Shown: positions 1-7,163, counted from the stretch's first letter. The stretch: DNA of 8,624 nt from an uncultured Ectothiorhodospiraceae bacterium (GCA_947259425.1 CAMYMO010000378.1:1-8624), one strand, 5' to 3'. Notes: generated from the letters alone by a model not told the origin. Translations and numbers: made by a program.

Positions 1-10
1 TGTAATTTAC

Positions 11-56
11 TCCACCATTCCCTCTCCCTCAGGGAGAGGGTTAGGGTGAGGGGATA
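11..56. repeat. REP-like palindromic repeat downstream of fmdB
   Basis: A perfect 10-base inverted repeat, CCCTCTCCCT (20-29) and AGGGAGAGGG (31-40), is separated by one base. As a hairpin it folds with about 8 stem pairs and a 5-base loop, and is followed by TTAGGGTGAGGGG. This sequence style is familiar as a dispersed extragenic palindrome in many gammaproteobacterial genomes. It lies about 40 bases past the fmdB stop, so it could also stabilise or end the fmdB transcript, although no T-run follows on the minus strand. Copy number elsewhere in the genome cannot be seen here. Confidence 0.6.
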
Positions 57-79
57 GAAAATTTAAACGTTGTCAGTCT

Positions 80-400
80 TCAGTGCCCTAGCATCCAGGG
101 TCGACGATTGACCTGTTGCTTTAATTCGGGTTTTGATGCTTCGTGTGTATGATGAGAGTGGTTACAGTGTGAACCACATTGATGTTTATGCCGTACTTTC
201 GGTGAGTCTGCACTTCGTTCATTTGTTTCATGTGCTCGCCGTATTTCACTGCGCATCGTATTAAGACGAGGTGCAGATATAATCTTTTGACCCGCTTGTT
301 GGCATATAGGACAAATGCCGGGCTGATCGTACTCAGAGAATTTTTTTAGTTCAGTAAAATAGTGATCACAGTCGTTACAGATATATTCATAAACAGGCAT
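80..400 (-). CDS. fmdB: FmdB family zinc-ribbon protein with His/Cys-rich tail
   Basis: A 106-residue cytoplasmic protein. The N-terminus MPVYEYICNDC is typical of the FmdB zinc-ribbon family, and two CxxC pairs (C8/C11 and C30/C33) should hold one zinc ion. Residues 71-86 form a His/Cys-rich stretch (seven His, two Cys: HKHQCGSHCNHSHHTH), and the protein ends RPWMLGH. In Methylophilus methylotrophus FmdB is encoded beside formamidase and has been proposed to act in its regulation; the molecular role is not settled. The gene lies 86 bases downstream of fmdA on the same strand, so cotranscription is likely. The start is ATG at 398-400, preceded by AAAGAGA as a modest ribosome site. The His tail could bind a metal for storage or delivery, but that is inference. 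Family assignment is secure; function is not. Confidence 0.9.
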   Translation of the reverse strand: MPVYEYICNDCDHYFTELKKFSEYDQPGICPICQQAGQKIISAPRLNTMRSEIRRAHETNERSADSPKVRHKHQCGSHCNHSHHTHEASKPELKQQVNRRPWMLGH

Positions 401-441
401 AGTTTTGTCTCTTTAATGTTGCTGGTGTGTAAGCCCAGTCG

Positions 442-474
442 CTGACCAGGTCATCACATGGATGACCCGGTCAG
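442..474 (-). promoter_or_regulatory. Stem-loop between fmdA and fmdB
   Basis: A 14-pair inverted repeat with a 5-base loop lies 12 bases past the fmdA stop codon. On the transcribed minus strand the only non-Watson-Crick pair is G-U, while on the plus strand the same position is an A-C mismatch. This favours a structure acting in the fmdAB RNA. No U-run follows, so it is unlikely to be a full intrinsic terminator. An RNA-processing or stabilising element that sets fmdA above fmdB is more plausible (inference). Confidence 0.6.
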
Positions 475-486
475 GTTGGCCAGGTA

Positions 487-1719
487 TTATTTGTCCTTCC
501 ATTCCGAGATTGGGATGTCATCACCATTAATGTAAGGTGTTGGGCCTTCGGCTGTTGGATTAATATCAAATTCAAATATTTCCGTAGGCAGGAATACGGT
601 CGCACAAACATTTGGAATATCCACAATTCCACTAATATGACCTTGTATTGGAGCGGTACCCAGGATTGCATAGGCTTGAGCCCCTGAATATCCAAACTTC
701 TTAAGATATTCGATAGCATTCAAACAGGCCTGTCGGTAGGAAATGTGGGCATCGAGATAATGTTGTTCACCGGATTCATCAACCGAGATGCCTTCAAAGA
801 TTAGGTGCTGTTTATAATCAGGCTGAATTGGACTGGGCTTGAAGATAGGATTCTTGACCGCATATTTACGAATGCCATCTTTGATTAGACTCACCTTGAT
901 ATGGATCCAGCCAGCCATTTCAATCGCGCCACAAAAGGTAATTTCACCATCACCCTGTGAGAAGTGTAGGTCGCCCATGGAGAGGCCACCGCCTTTGACA
1001 TAAACTGGGAAATAAACTTTCGAACCTCTGGTAAGGTCTTTAATATCACAATTGCCGCCGTGTTCACGTGGGGGAACAGTACGCGCTGCTTCTGCAGCAG
1101 CTTTGTCTTTCGCCTCACCGCTAAGTTGACCCAGGTGTGCAGTACTGGCGTCCGGTGGACAAGCCAGTGGCGGGACACGATCAGGATCCGTCGCAATTAA
1201 TTTTCCTTCACGTGTATTCCATTCGTCCAATAATTCCTGTGAAGGTAAGCAGCCAATAAGCCCTGGATGCATAATACCGGCAAAGTTTACACCAGGGACG
1301 TGTCTTGATTTGGTATAAACTCCATAGAAGTCCCAGATTGATTTGCGTGCTTCAGGAAAGTGTTCGGTAAGGAATCCGCCACCATTTTCTTTAGCGAACA
1401 TTCCATTGAAACCCCATTGGTAATCGTCCATCGTACCAACATCAAGAATATCGACAACTAATAAATCACCCGGCTCTGCACCTTCCACCCCAATTGGGCC
1501 GCTGAGATAGTGAACCTTGGTAAGATCAACGTCACGCACATCATCCGCGGAATCATTGTTGTCAATCTGTCCACCTGTCCAGTCCATACACTCAACGACA
1601 AAATCATCACCAGGTTTAACCCAGGCGATCATGGGAATATCTGGATGCCAGCGGTTATGAACGCACTCCTGTTCTTCGGGTGTTTTTGAAAAATCTATTT
1701 TAATCAAAGTATCGGCCAT
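487..1719 (-). CDS. fmdA: Formamidase (FmdA/AmdA acetamidase-formamidase family)
   Basis: A 410-residue cytoplasmic enzyme of the FmdA_AmdA family, close to the usual 400-410 residues. It should hydrolyse formamide to formate and ammonia (EC 3.5.1.49), perhaps with activity on other short amides. Visible family blocks are HNRWHPDIP at residues 21-29, PREHGGNCDIKDLTRGSKVYF around 217-237, and GGGLSMGDLHFSQGDGEI at 243-260, followed by GAIEMAG. There is no signal peptide. The ATG start is supported by a GGAG ribosome site seven bases upstream. fmdB follows on the same strand, as in the fmd locus of Methylophilus. A near-consensus sigma-54 promoter lies about 103-119 bases upstream of the start codon. 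The family call is firm; formamide over acetamide is inferred from the FmdB partner and overall similarity. Confidence 0.95.
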   Translation of the reverse strand: MADTLIKIDFSKTPEEQECVHNRWHPDIPMIAWVKPGDDFVVECMDWTGGQIDNNDSADDVRDVDLTKVHYLSGPIGVEGAEPGDLLVVDILDVGTMDDYQWGFNGMFAKENGGGFLTEHFPEARKSIWDFYGVYTKSRHVPGVNFAGIMHPGLIGCLPSQELLDEWNTREGKLIATDPDRVPPLACPPDASTAHLGQLSGEAKDKAAAEAARTVPPREHGGNCDIKDLTRGSKVYFPVYVKGGGLSMGDLHFSQGDGEITFCGAIEMAGWIHIKVSLIKDGIRKYAVKNPIFKPSPIQPDYKQHLIFEGISVDESGEQHYLDAHISYRQACLNAIEYLKKFGYSGAQAYAILGTAPIQGHISGIVDIPNVCATVFLPTEIFEFDINPTAEGPTPYINGDDIPISEWKDK

Positions 1720-1821
1720 GATCGTCTCCGTCTACTGTCATCATTTTGAATATGCGGTAATAAATTAATCCGCCCCAAACATAAATATAAAATTCGATAA
1801 AAATATGTTTATTAACTCTAG

Positions 1822-1838
1822 AGCAGGAAGCGTGCCAA
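1822..1838 (-). promoter_or_regulatory. Sigma-54 promoter for fmdAB
   Basis: Read on the minus strand the sequence is TTGGCACG-CTTC-CTGCT. It matches the -24/-12 consensus TTGGCACG-N4-TTGCW at 12 of 13 defined positions, with the required 12-base offset between GG and GC. The predicted transcription start is near 1811, giving a leader of about 92 bases before the fmdA ATG. The call rests on motif match, orientation and position; a chance match is possible but less likely because a mirror-image site serves the other arm. Confidence 0.7.
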
Positions 1839-1923
1839 AAAGAAAATCGGACTGTTCTGCATAAAAACACTAATAGATTGAACAAATCAACCAACAGGAA
1901 AGTGAGTTAACGTTTTATCCGGA

Positions 1924-1965
1924 TGACAATGTCAACAATGTCAGAATTGTCATATGACAATGTCA
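1924..1965. promoter_or_regulatory. Cluster of six TGTCA/TGACA half-sites, candidate shared enhancer
   Basis: Half-sites lie at 1924-1928 (TGACA), 1930-1934, 1939-1943 and 1948-1952 (TGTCA), 1955-1959 (TGACA) and 1961-1965 (TGTCA). The 11-mer TGACAATGTCA occurs exactly twice (1924-1934 and 1955-1965), 31 bases apart or about three helical turns. A perfect 16-base palindrome, ATTGTCATATGACAAT, lies at 1946-1961. The cluster lies between two divergent sigma-54 promoters, at distances usual for enhancer-binding proteins. It does not match the NtrC (GCAC-N5-GGTGC) or NifA (TGT-N10-ACA) site patterns, so the binding protein is unknown. Confidence 0.7.
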
Positions 1966-2103
1966 CATTCTTTTGAATGAAAAAGTAAGTTTTTTGATTT
2001 TTGTTTTGAGAAATATCGCAGTTAACGCATTTATTTATGAAAATAATGAGATCTCACGATTTAATTTTATCGGTATATATAGAGTAATAGCCGTTAAGTT
2101 AGT

Positions 2104-2120
2104 TTGGCATGCCTGTTGCA
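2104..2120 (+). promoter_or_regulatory. Sigma-54 promoter for the urtABCDE-amiE operon
   Basis: The sequence TTGGCATG-CCTG-TTGCA matches TTGGCACG-N4-TTGCW at 12 of 13 defined positions, with the correct 12-base offset between GG (2106-2107) and GC (2118-2119). The predicted start point is near 2131, about 62 bases before the urtA ATG. Sigma-54 control fits a nitrogen-scavenging transporter and amidase. A competing sigma-70 promoter with well-spaced hexamers was not recognised here, but the AT-rich stretch at 1975-2100 cannot be excluded as holding one. Confidence 0.72.
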
Positions 2121-2192
2121 GAATGGGTATTAGCAAAATAAAAAACTTTACATTTTGCCCATTCTAAACGATATCGATCGGGAGGTCTCAAC

Positions 2193-3449
2193 ATGACGAT
2201 CAAGAAGACATTATTTAACAGGAAAGCAAAGTATGGCCTGTTACCAAAAAGTTTAAGTTTATTATTAGGTTTGACATTATCGAGTTCGTTAATGGCGGCA
2301 AACCCATCTACCAGTGAAGTGAATAAGACCGGTCTGGCTGTTACAGATAAAACTGTCAAGGTTGGAATTATGCACTCTCTGACAGGCACCATGGCAATTA
2401 GTGAAACGGGTGCACAACAAGCGGAAAAGCTGGCAATTGAACAAATCAATGCCATGGGTGGTGTTCTGGGTCGCAAGATTGAATACATCCAGGAAGATGG
2501 TGCCAGTGACTGGCCAACGTTTGCTGAAAAGTCACGTAAGCTACTGGTTAAAGACAAGGTGGCTGCCGTTTTTGGTTGCTGGACATCTGCTTCACGTAAA
2601 GCGGCATTACCCGTATTTGAGAAAGAAAACGGTTTGCTGTACTACCCGACATTCTATGAGGGCCTTGAGCAGTCAAAAAATGTTGTCTACACAGGTCAGG
2701 AAGCAACTCAGCAGATCATCGCCGGTCTTGACTGGGTAGCCAAAGAGAAAGGTGCCAAGACTTTTTACCTGATTGGTTCAGATTACATCTGGCCACGTAC
2801 TTCGATGAAAATTGCCCGCAAGCATATTGAAAAGGTACTCAAAGGTAAGGTTGTTGGTGAAGAATACAAGCCGCTGGGTAACACCAGCTTTGGTTCTGTT
2901 ATCAACAAGATTCGTCTGAAAAAGCCTGATGTTATCTATGCGGCTGTTGTAGGTGGTTCTAACGTTGCCTGGTTCAAACAGCTTAAAGCAGCCGGTATCA
3001 CTGGTAAGAAACAGACCCTGCTGACTATCTCGGTTACTGAAGATGAAGTGCTAGGTATTGGGGGTGAGAACCTCGTAGGTTTCTACTCTGCAATGAAGTA
3101 CTTCCAGTCTATGGAAACACCGAAAAACAAAGAATTTGTTGCGGCATTCAAGAAAAAGTTCGGTAAAGACTCAGTTATCGGAGACGTAACCCAGGCAGCG
3201 TATTTAGGTCCATGGCTGTGGAAAGCTTCAGTGGAAATGGCCGGCAGCTTTGATACTGACAAAGTGGTTGCGGCACAGGAAACTGGCAAGATCAGCTTTG
3301 ATGGACCGGAAGGTATGGTTTACCTGATGCCTAACCATCACTTGAAGACCAAGTTGGTGATAGGTAAATGGCGTAAAGACGGCCAGGCCGATGTTCTGTA
3401 TCAGTCTGACTACATTGATCCGGATCCATTCCCGAAAGGTTATCAATAA
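2193..3449 (+). CDS. urtA: Periplasmic amide/urea-binding protein (UrtA/FmdD type)
   Basis: A 418-residue ABC-transporter solute-binding protein of the branched-chain amino acid/urea/amide class (periplasmic binding protein type 1 fold). A basic N-terminus, a hydrophobic core at residues 20-33 and an LMA-A cleavage region near 35-36 make a clear signal peptide. The mature part opens with VKVGIMHSLTGTMAISE and carries FGCWTSASRKAALPVFE, typical of UrtA proteins. At residues 150-157 it has YYPTFYEG, where urea-binding UrtA proteins, as I recall them, usually read PVQYEG or PLQYEG, so the pocket may prefer amides. GGGAGG ends seven bases before the ATG. It is the first gene of the operon, beside formamidase. 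Substrate is inferred: formamide, acetamide or urea. Confidence 0.9.
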   Translation: MTIKKTLFNRKAKYGLLPKSLSLLLGLTLSSSLMAANPSTSEVNKTGLAVTDKTVKVGIMHSLTGTMAISETGAQQAEKLAIEQINAMGGVLGRKIEYIQEDGASDWPTFAEKSRKLLVKDKVAAVFGCWTSASRKAALPVFEKENGLLYYPTFYEGLEQSKNVVYTGQEATQQIIAGLDWVAKEKGAKTFYLIGSDYIWPRTSMKIARKHIEKVLKGKVVGEEYKPLGNTSFGSVINKIRLKKPDVIYAAVVGGSNVAWFKQLKAAGITGKKQTLLTISVTEDEVLGIGGENLVGFYSAMKYFQSMETPKNKEFVAAFKKKFGKDSVIGDVTQAAYLGPWLWKASVEMAGSFDTDKVVAAQETGKISFDGPEGMVYLMPNHHLKTKLVIGKWRKDGQADVLYQSDYIDPDPFPKGYQ

Positions 3450-3460
3450 ACAATTGTATG

Positions 3461-3504
3461 TTGTTACTGTGCAGGCTGGTTTTCTTCAGCCAGCCTGCCA
3501 ACAA
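3461..3504 (+). promoter_or_regulatory. Stem-loop between urtA and urtB
   Basis: GCAGGCTGG (3471-3479) pairs perfectly with CCAGCCTGC (3490-3498) around a 10-base loop. An outer TTGTT (3461-3465) can pair with AACAA (3500-3504) across an internal loop. No T-run follows, so it is not a strong intrinsic terminator. Placed just after the binding-protein gene, it most likely protects the urtA message or partly limits read-through, making binding protein more abundant than permease. That pattern is common in binding-protein-dependent ABC operons. Confidence 0.6.
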
Positions 3505-3576
3505 TCAGAGATCGTTTTATATAGCGTTTAATAAAACAGGTTCTTTAATAAAGTTTGTTTCTGCGGAGTGTTTGAC

Positions 3577-4500
3577 ATGGGTGAATATACGTCACAAGAG
3601 TTAGTCTCGATTTTTGCAATGCAAGGCTTCGCTGGCATCAGTCTATTTAGTGTGCTTCTACTTATGGCGCTGGGCCTGGCGATTATTTTTGGGCAAATGG
3701 GCGTCATCAACATGGCCCACGGTGAATTTATGGCGGTAGGGGCCTATACCACTTACTTTATATCGTATTTGAGTGAGACATATTTACCAGGTTTTATTCC
3801 GTATTACTTTGTATTTGCGATACTAATATCGTTCTTGATTGCAGGCGCACTTGGCTACCTTGCGGAATTTGCTTTAATAAGACACTTATACAAGAGGCCT
3901 CTGGATACACTGCTGGCGACCTGGGGTCTGAGCCTGGTTATGCAGCAGCTTTTTCGTTCCACTTTTGGTGCGCGCGAAGTGAGCCCTAGCCTTCCTGACT
4001 GGTTACTCGGTTCGGTACAGCCAACCGAAACCATCGATATACCTATAAATGGTTTGTTCGTGCTTGGTTTGACCGCAGTTGTGACACTGGGTGTCTATCT
4101 GCTGATGTACAAATCAAGCTGGGGCCTGCGTGTGCGGGCGACAACACAGATTCGCCTAATGAGTGGTGCCGTTGGTATCAATACCAAAATGGTCGACCGT
4201 CTCACGTTTGCGCTTGGCTGTGGCATAGCCGGAATTGCCGGCGCAGCCTTTACCACGATCGCATCAACCGGGCCAACAACGGGTTCACTGTATATCGTCG
4301 ATACCTTTATGGTCGTGGTGTTCGGTGGTGCAGCCAGCCTGTTCGGTACCATTGCTTCGGCATTCTCCATCGCACAGGCGCAATCGATCATGGAATTCTT
4401 CCTGAGCGGCTCAATGGCCAAGGTGTTTACCCTGTTGACCATTGTCATCATTCTGATGCTGCGCCCAGAAGGTCTGTTCTCAATCAAAGTACGTAAATAA
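3577..4500 (+). CDS. urtB: Urt-type ABC transporter permease UrtB (LivH family)
   Basis: A 307-residue inner-membrane permease of the LivH/UrtB family with many hydrophobic segments. It has the family block NMAHGE at residues 45-50, and the cytoplasmic coupling region runs from KSSWGLRVRATTQ (179-191) into the loop ending GINTKMVDRLTFALG. It lacks the long N-terminal periplasmic domain found in the roughly 500-residue UrtB of many proteobacteria, so it is the short form. A GTG at 3568 would add three residues, but it overlaps the GGAG ribosome site (3565-3568), which is well spaced for the ATG at 3577. It should pair with UrtC to form the membrane channel. Family call firm; substrate follows the operon context. 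Confidence 0.92.
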   Translation: MGEYTSQELVSIFAMQGFAGISLFSVLLLMALGLAIIFGQMGVINMAHGEFMAVGAYTTYFISYLSETYLPGFIPYYFVFAILISFLIAGALGYLAEFALIRHLYKRPLDTLLATWGLSLVMQQLFRSTFGAREVSPSLPDWLLGSVQPTETIDIPINGLFVLGLTAVVTLGVYLLMYKSSWGLRVRATTQIRLMSGAVGINTKMVDRLTFALGCGIAGIAGAAFTTIASTGPTTGSLYIVDTFMVVVFGGAASLFGTIASAFSIAQAQSIMEFFLSGSMAKVFTLLTIVIILMLRPEGLFSIKVRK

Positions 4501-4519
4501 CAGGGTCCAGGAGAGAAAG

Positions 4520-5686
4520 ATGAATTTTGTTTACGAAAGACTTTTGGGTGGTAAAAATGGTGCGATTGGTATCGCAATACTGGCCGCGTTGATATTCATT
4601 ATATTACCCGTCGGACTCGACCTGTTTAGACTTAATCTGGTCGGCAAATACTTAACCTATGCCTTTGCAGCAGTAAGTCTTGTCCTACTATGGGGCTATG
4701 GTGGCATTCTTAGTCTGGGCCAGGGCGTTTTCTTTGGATTGGGCGGCTACTGTATGGCGATGTTTCTGAAACTCGAGGCATCGGATCCAATCACCACCAA
4801 GATCCAGTCAACACCGGGTATTCCTGACTTTATGGACTGGAACCAGTTAACGGCATTGCCATTTTTCTGGGAACCGTTCAACAGCTTCACCTTCACCGTG
4901 ATAGCGGTACTGGTAGTGCCAACTATTTTTGCTTTTATTATTGGGTACTCGATGTTTAAACGTCGTGTGGGTGGCGTGTATTTTGCCATTATCACCCAGG
5001 CAATCGCACTCATTCTGACGGTACTGATTGTTGGTCAGCAGGGCTATACCGGTGGTATCAACGGTATTACCGACCTGAGAACCCTGAATGGTTGGGATAT
5101 TCGCACTGACTCTGCCAAATACATTCTGTATTTTATCAACGCGTTTCTTTTGATTGGTGTGATCTTCCTGGGTCGCTTTATCCTGACTAGCAAGTTTGGT
5201 CGGTTATTGCTGGCCATGCGTGATAAGGAAGACCGGGTACGATTTTCAGGATATGACGTATCAAACTTTAAGGTCTTCATCTTCTGTATCTCGGCGCTGA
5301 TTTCCGCGATAGGTGGTGCCATGTTTACCCTGCAGGTGGGATTCATGTCGCCTTCGTTTGTCGGAATCGTTCCTTCAATTGAAATGGTCATCTTTGCCGC
5401 GGTCGGTGGTCGTATGTCACTGATTGGTGTTGTATACGGAACACTTCTCGTTAACGCAGGTAAGACCGCGTTTTCAGAGAACTTCCCTGAAATCTGGCTG
5501 TTCCTGATGGGTGGCCTTTTCATCGCTGTGGTGATGTACTTCCCGAATGGTATCGCAGGTCTTTGGGACAAACATGGTAAGAAACTGATCGGTTGCATCA
5601 TGCGTATGCAATGTGTAACGGCAGTTAAGGGGATGATAGAAAACAAGCGTGCCACCAAGGTTGGTACGGTTAGTGATAATGGCTGA
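4520..5686 (+). CDS. urtC: Urt-type ABC transporter permease UrtC (LivM family)
   Basis: A 388-residue inner-membrane permease, the second half of the transporter channel. The N-terminal half holds several hydrophobic segments, including LLWGYGGILSLGQGVFFGLG, a hallmark of LivM/UrtC. The cytoplasmic coupling loop SKFGRLLLAMRDKEDRVRFS starts at residue 224, and the protein ends in the UrtC-like PNGIAGLWDKHGKKL followed by a charged tail. An AGGAGAG ribosome site precedes the ATG, 19 bases after the urtB stop. The stop codon lies 11 bases before urtD, and its surroundings supply the urtD ribosome site, so translation of the two is probably coupled. No defects seen. Confidence 0.94.
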   Translation: MNFVYERLLGGKNGAIGIAILAALIFIILPVGLDLFRLNLVGKYLTYAFAAVSLVLLWGYGGILSLGQGVFFGLGGYCMAMFLKLEASDPITTKIQSTPGIPDFMDWNQLTALPFFWEPFNSFTFTVIAVLVVPTIFAFIIGYSMFKRRVGGVYFAIITQAIALILTVLIVGQQGYTGGINGITDLRTLNGWDIRTDSAKYILYFINAFLLIGVIFLGRFILTSKFGRLLLAMRDKEDRVRFSGYDVSNFKVFIFCISALISAIGGAMFTLQVGFMSPSFVGIVPSIEMVIFAAVGGRMSLIGVVYGTLLVNAGKTAFSENFPEIWLFLMGGLFIAVVMYFPNGIAGLWDKHGKKLIGCIMRMQCVTAVKGMIENKRATKVGTVSDNG

Positions 5687-5697
5687 GGATTAAGACA

Positions 5698-6444
5698 ATG
5701 AGTAGCAATAGTGACTATACATTAGCAATCGAGGACCTGACGGTCTCGTTTGATGGCTTCAAGGCAGTCGACAATCTTAACCTGTATGTCGATAAGGATG
5801 AACTTCGAGTGGTTATCGGGCCAAATGGCGCTGGCAAAACCACAGTACTGGATCTGATCTGTGGCAAGACAAAAGCCACAGAGGGCAGTATCAAGTTCAA
5901 GAACAAAGAACTGACGAATCTCTCAGAACATCAAATCGTTCACGCAGGTGTGGGTCGAAAGTTTCAGACCCCATCAATATACGAAAACCTGTCTGTCTAT
6001 GAAAACCTCGAAGTTTCGTATCCAAAAGGCCACAGCGTATTTGGTTCGCTGGTATTTAAACGTACCGTCGAGGTGGATAGACGGGTCAGGGAGATTGCTG
6101 AAGAAATATTCCTGGGCGAGTTTCTTGATATGGAAGCCGCACTGCTGAGTCACGGTCAAAAACAATGGCTGGAAATTGGTATGTTACTAATCCAGGAGCC
6201 AGAACTTCTTATGCTGGATGAGCCGGTTGCGGGTATGAGCGTCAAGGAACGTGAACAGACAGCTGAACTGCTTAAAAAAATCTGTAAGGGTCGTTCGGTT
6301 CTGGTCATCGAGCATGATATGGAGTTTGTGGCCAGGATTGCCCACAAGGTAACGGTACTTCACCAGGGCAAGATCCTTGCCGAGGGTGATATGCAAACCG
6401 TACAGAATAATCCGAAAGTGATTGAAGTCTATCTCGGACACTAA
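5698..6444 (+). CDS. urtD: Urt-type ABC transporter ATPase UrtD (LivG family)
   Basis: A 248-residue cytoplasmic ATP-binding subunit. Walker A is GPNGAGKTT at residues 41-49, the Q-loop glutamine is Q90 in GRKFQTPSIYENL, the signature is LSHGQ at 150-154, Walker B is LLMLDEP at 170-176 with catalytic E175, and the switch histidine is H206. The variant signature with the following KQWLEIGML is characteristic of UrtD and separates it from LivG, whose signature is LSYGQQ. The GAGGA ribosome site overlaps the urtC stop codon, about nine bases before the ATG. It should form a heterodimer with UrtE and drive import. All catalytic residues are intact. Confidence 0.95.
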   Translation: MSSNSDYTLAIEDLTVSFDGFKAVDNLNLYVDKDELRVVIGPNGAGKTTVLDLICGKTKATEGSIKFKNKELTNLSEHQIVHAGVGRKFQTPSIYENLSVYENLEVSYPKGHSVFGSLVFKRTVEVDRRVREIAEEIFLGEFLDMEAALLSHGQKQWLEIGMLLIQEPELLMLDEPVAGMSVKEREQTAELLKKICKGRSVLVIEHDMEFVARIAHKVTVLHQGKILAEGDMQTVQNNPKVIEVYLGH

Positions 6445-6473
6445 GTGAAGAAATAAGCGAAGAGGAACCGGGT

Positions 6474-7163
6474 ATGTTAGAAGTCGAAAACCTCCATGTG
6501 AGTTATGGCCAGAGTGAAGTCATTCATGGCGTGAATTTCGAAGCCAGGAAAAATGAAACCCTGGCGATCATGGGTCGTAATGGCATGGGCAAGACGACAC
6601 TGTTCAAGTCGCTGATTGGTCTCCTGGGGTCAGGCGAAGGCAATATCAGGGTTGACGGTACAGACGTAACCAATAAAGAAAGTTATCAACGCGTTGAAAA
6701 CGGGATTGCCTATGTGCCACAGGGGCGTATGATTTTTCCAACCCTGACGGTTCAGGAGAATATCGAAACCGGAATGGGCGTCTCGGGGCTCAAGGAAGTA
6801 CCGGATGATATCTATGCTTTGTTCCCTGTACTTCTGGAAATGCGTCACCGCAAGGGCGGCAACCTCTCGGGGGGGCAACAGCAACAGCTGGCTATCGCCA
6901 GAGCTCTGGTAACGAATCCGAAGGTGTTATTACTTGATGAACCTACAGAGGGGATCCAGCCTTCGATCATCAAAGATATTGCCAATATCCTTAATGAAAT
7001 TAAAAAACTACGTGATATCACGATCATCGTGTCGGAACAGGTATTAAGTTTCACCATGGCGATAGCTGATCGACTTATTGTGATCGATAAAGGTAATTTT
7101 ATTCACGAAGACTTGCGTGAAAATGTGGATACGCAGCAAATTAGTAAGTACCTGTCGGTATAA
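6474..7163 (+). CDS. urtE: Urt-type ABC transporter ATPase UrtE (LivF family)
   Basis: A 229-residue ATP-binding subunit, the usual UrtE length. Walker A is GRNGMGKTT at 34-42, the Q-loop is VPQGR with Q83, the signature is LSGGQ at 131-135 followed by QQQLAIARAL, and Walker B is LLLDEP at 152-157 with E156. As in LivF/UrtE, glutamine (Q189 in SEQV) occupies the place of the switch histidine, so the partner UrtD supplies the histidine. AGAGGA lies seven bases before the ATG, 29 bases after the urtD stop. Its last 68 codons are duplicated in degenerate form at 8414-8620. Intact and probably functional. Confidence 0.95.
   Translation: MLEVENLHVSYGQSEVIHGVNFEARKNETLAIMGRNGMGKTTLFKSLIGLLGSGEGNIRVDGTDVTNKESYQRVENGIAYVPQGRMIFPTLTVQENIETGMGVSGLKEVPDDIYALFPVLLEMRHRKGGNLSGGQQQQLAIARALVTNPKVLLLDEPTEGIQPSIIKDIANILNEIKKLRDITIIVSEQVLSFTMAIADRLIVIDKGNFIHEDLRENVDTQQISKYLSV

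Noticed and set aside
1700..1894. Open frame of 64 codons on the minus strand overlapping the fmdA start
   Set aside because: It overlaps the fmdA start and its ribosome site as well as the sigma-54 element, and its composition looks non-coding.
1966..1979. Small inverted repeat CATTC-TTTT-GAATG beside the operator array
   Set aside because: Only five AT-rich pairs, easily produced by chance.
1986..1999. IHF-like site (TAA, spacer, TTGATT) between enhancer and urtA promoter
   Set aside because: The spacer is five bases instead of four, so the match to the IHF consensus is not good enough to call, although DNA bending here would make sense.
1973..2167. Open frame of 64 codons in the fmdA/urtA intergenic region
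   Set aside because: No ribosome site, no recognisable protein features, and it overlaps the predicted sigma-54 promoter and start point.
2099..2557. Long minus-strand frame (152 codons) across the urtA start
   Set aside because: Shadow of urtA in another frame; it runs through the urtA signal peptide and promoter and has no family features.
5044..5658. Long minus-strand frame (204 codons) inside urtC
   Set aside because: Antisense shadow of a well-supported membrane permease gene; no ribosome site or recognisable domain.
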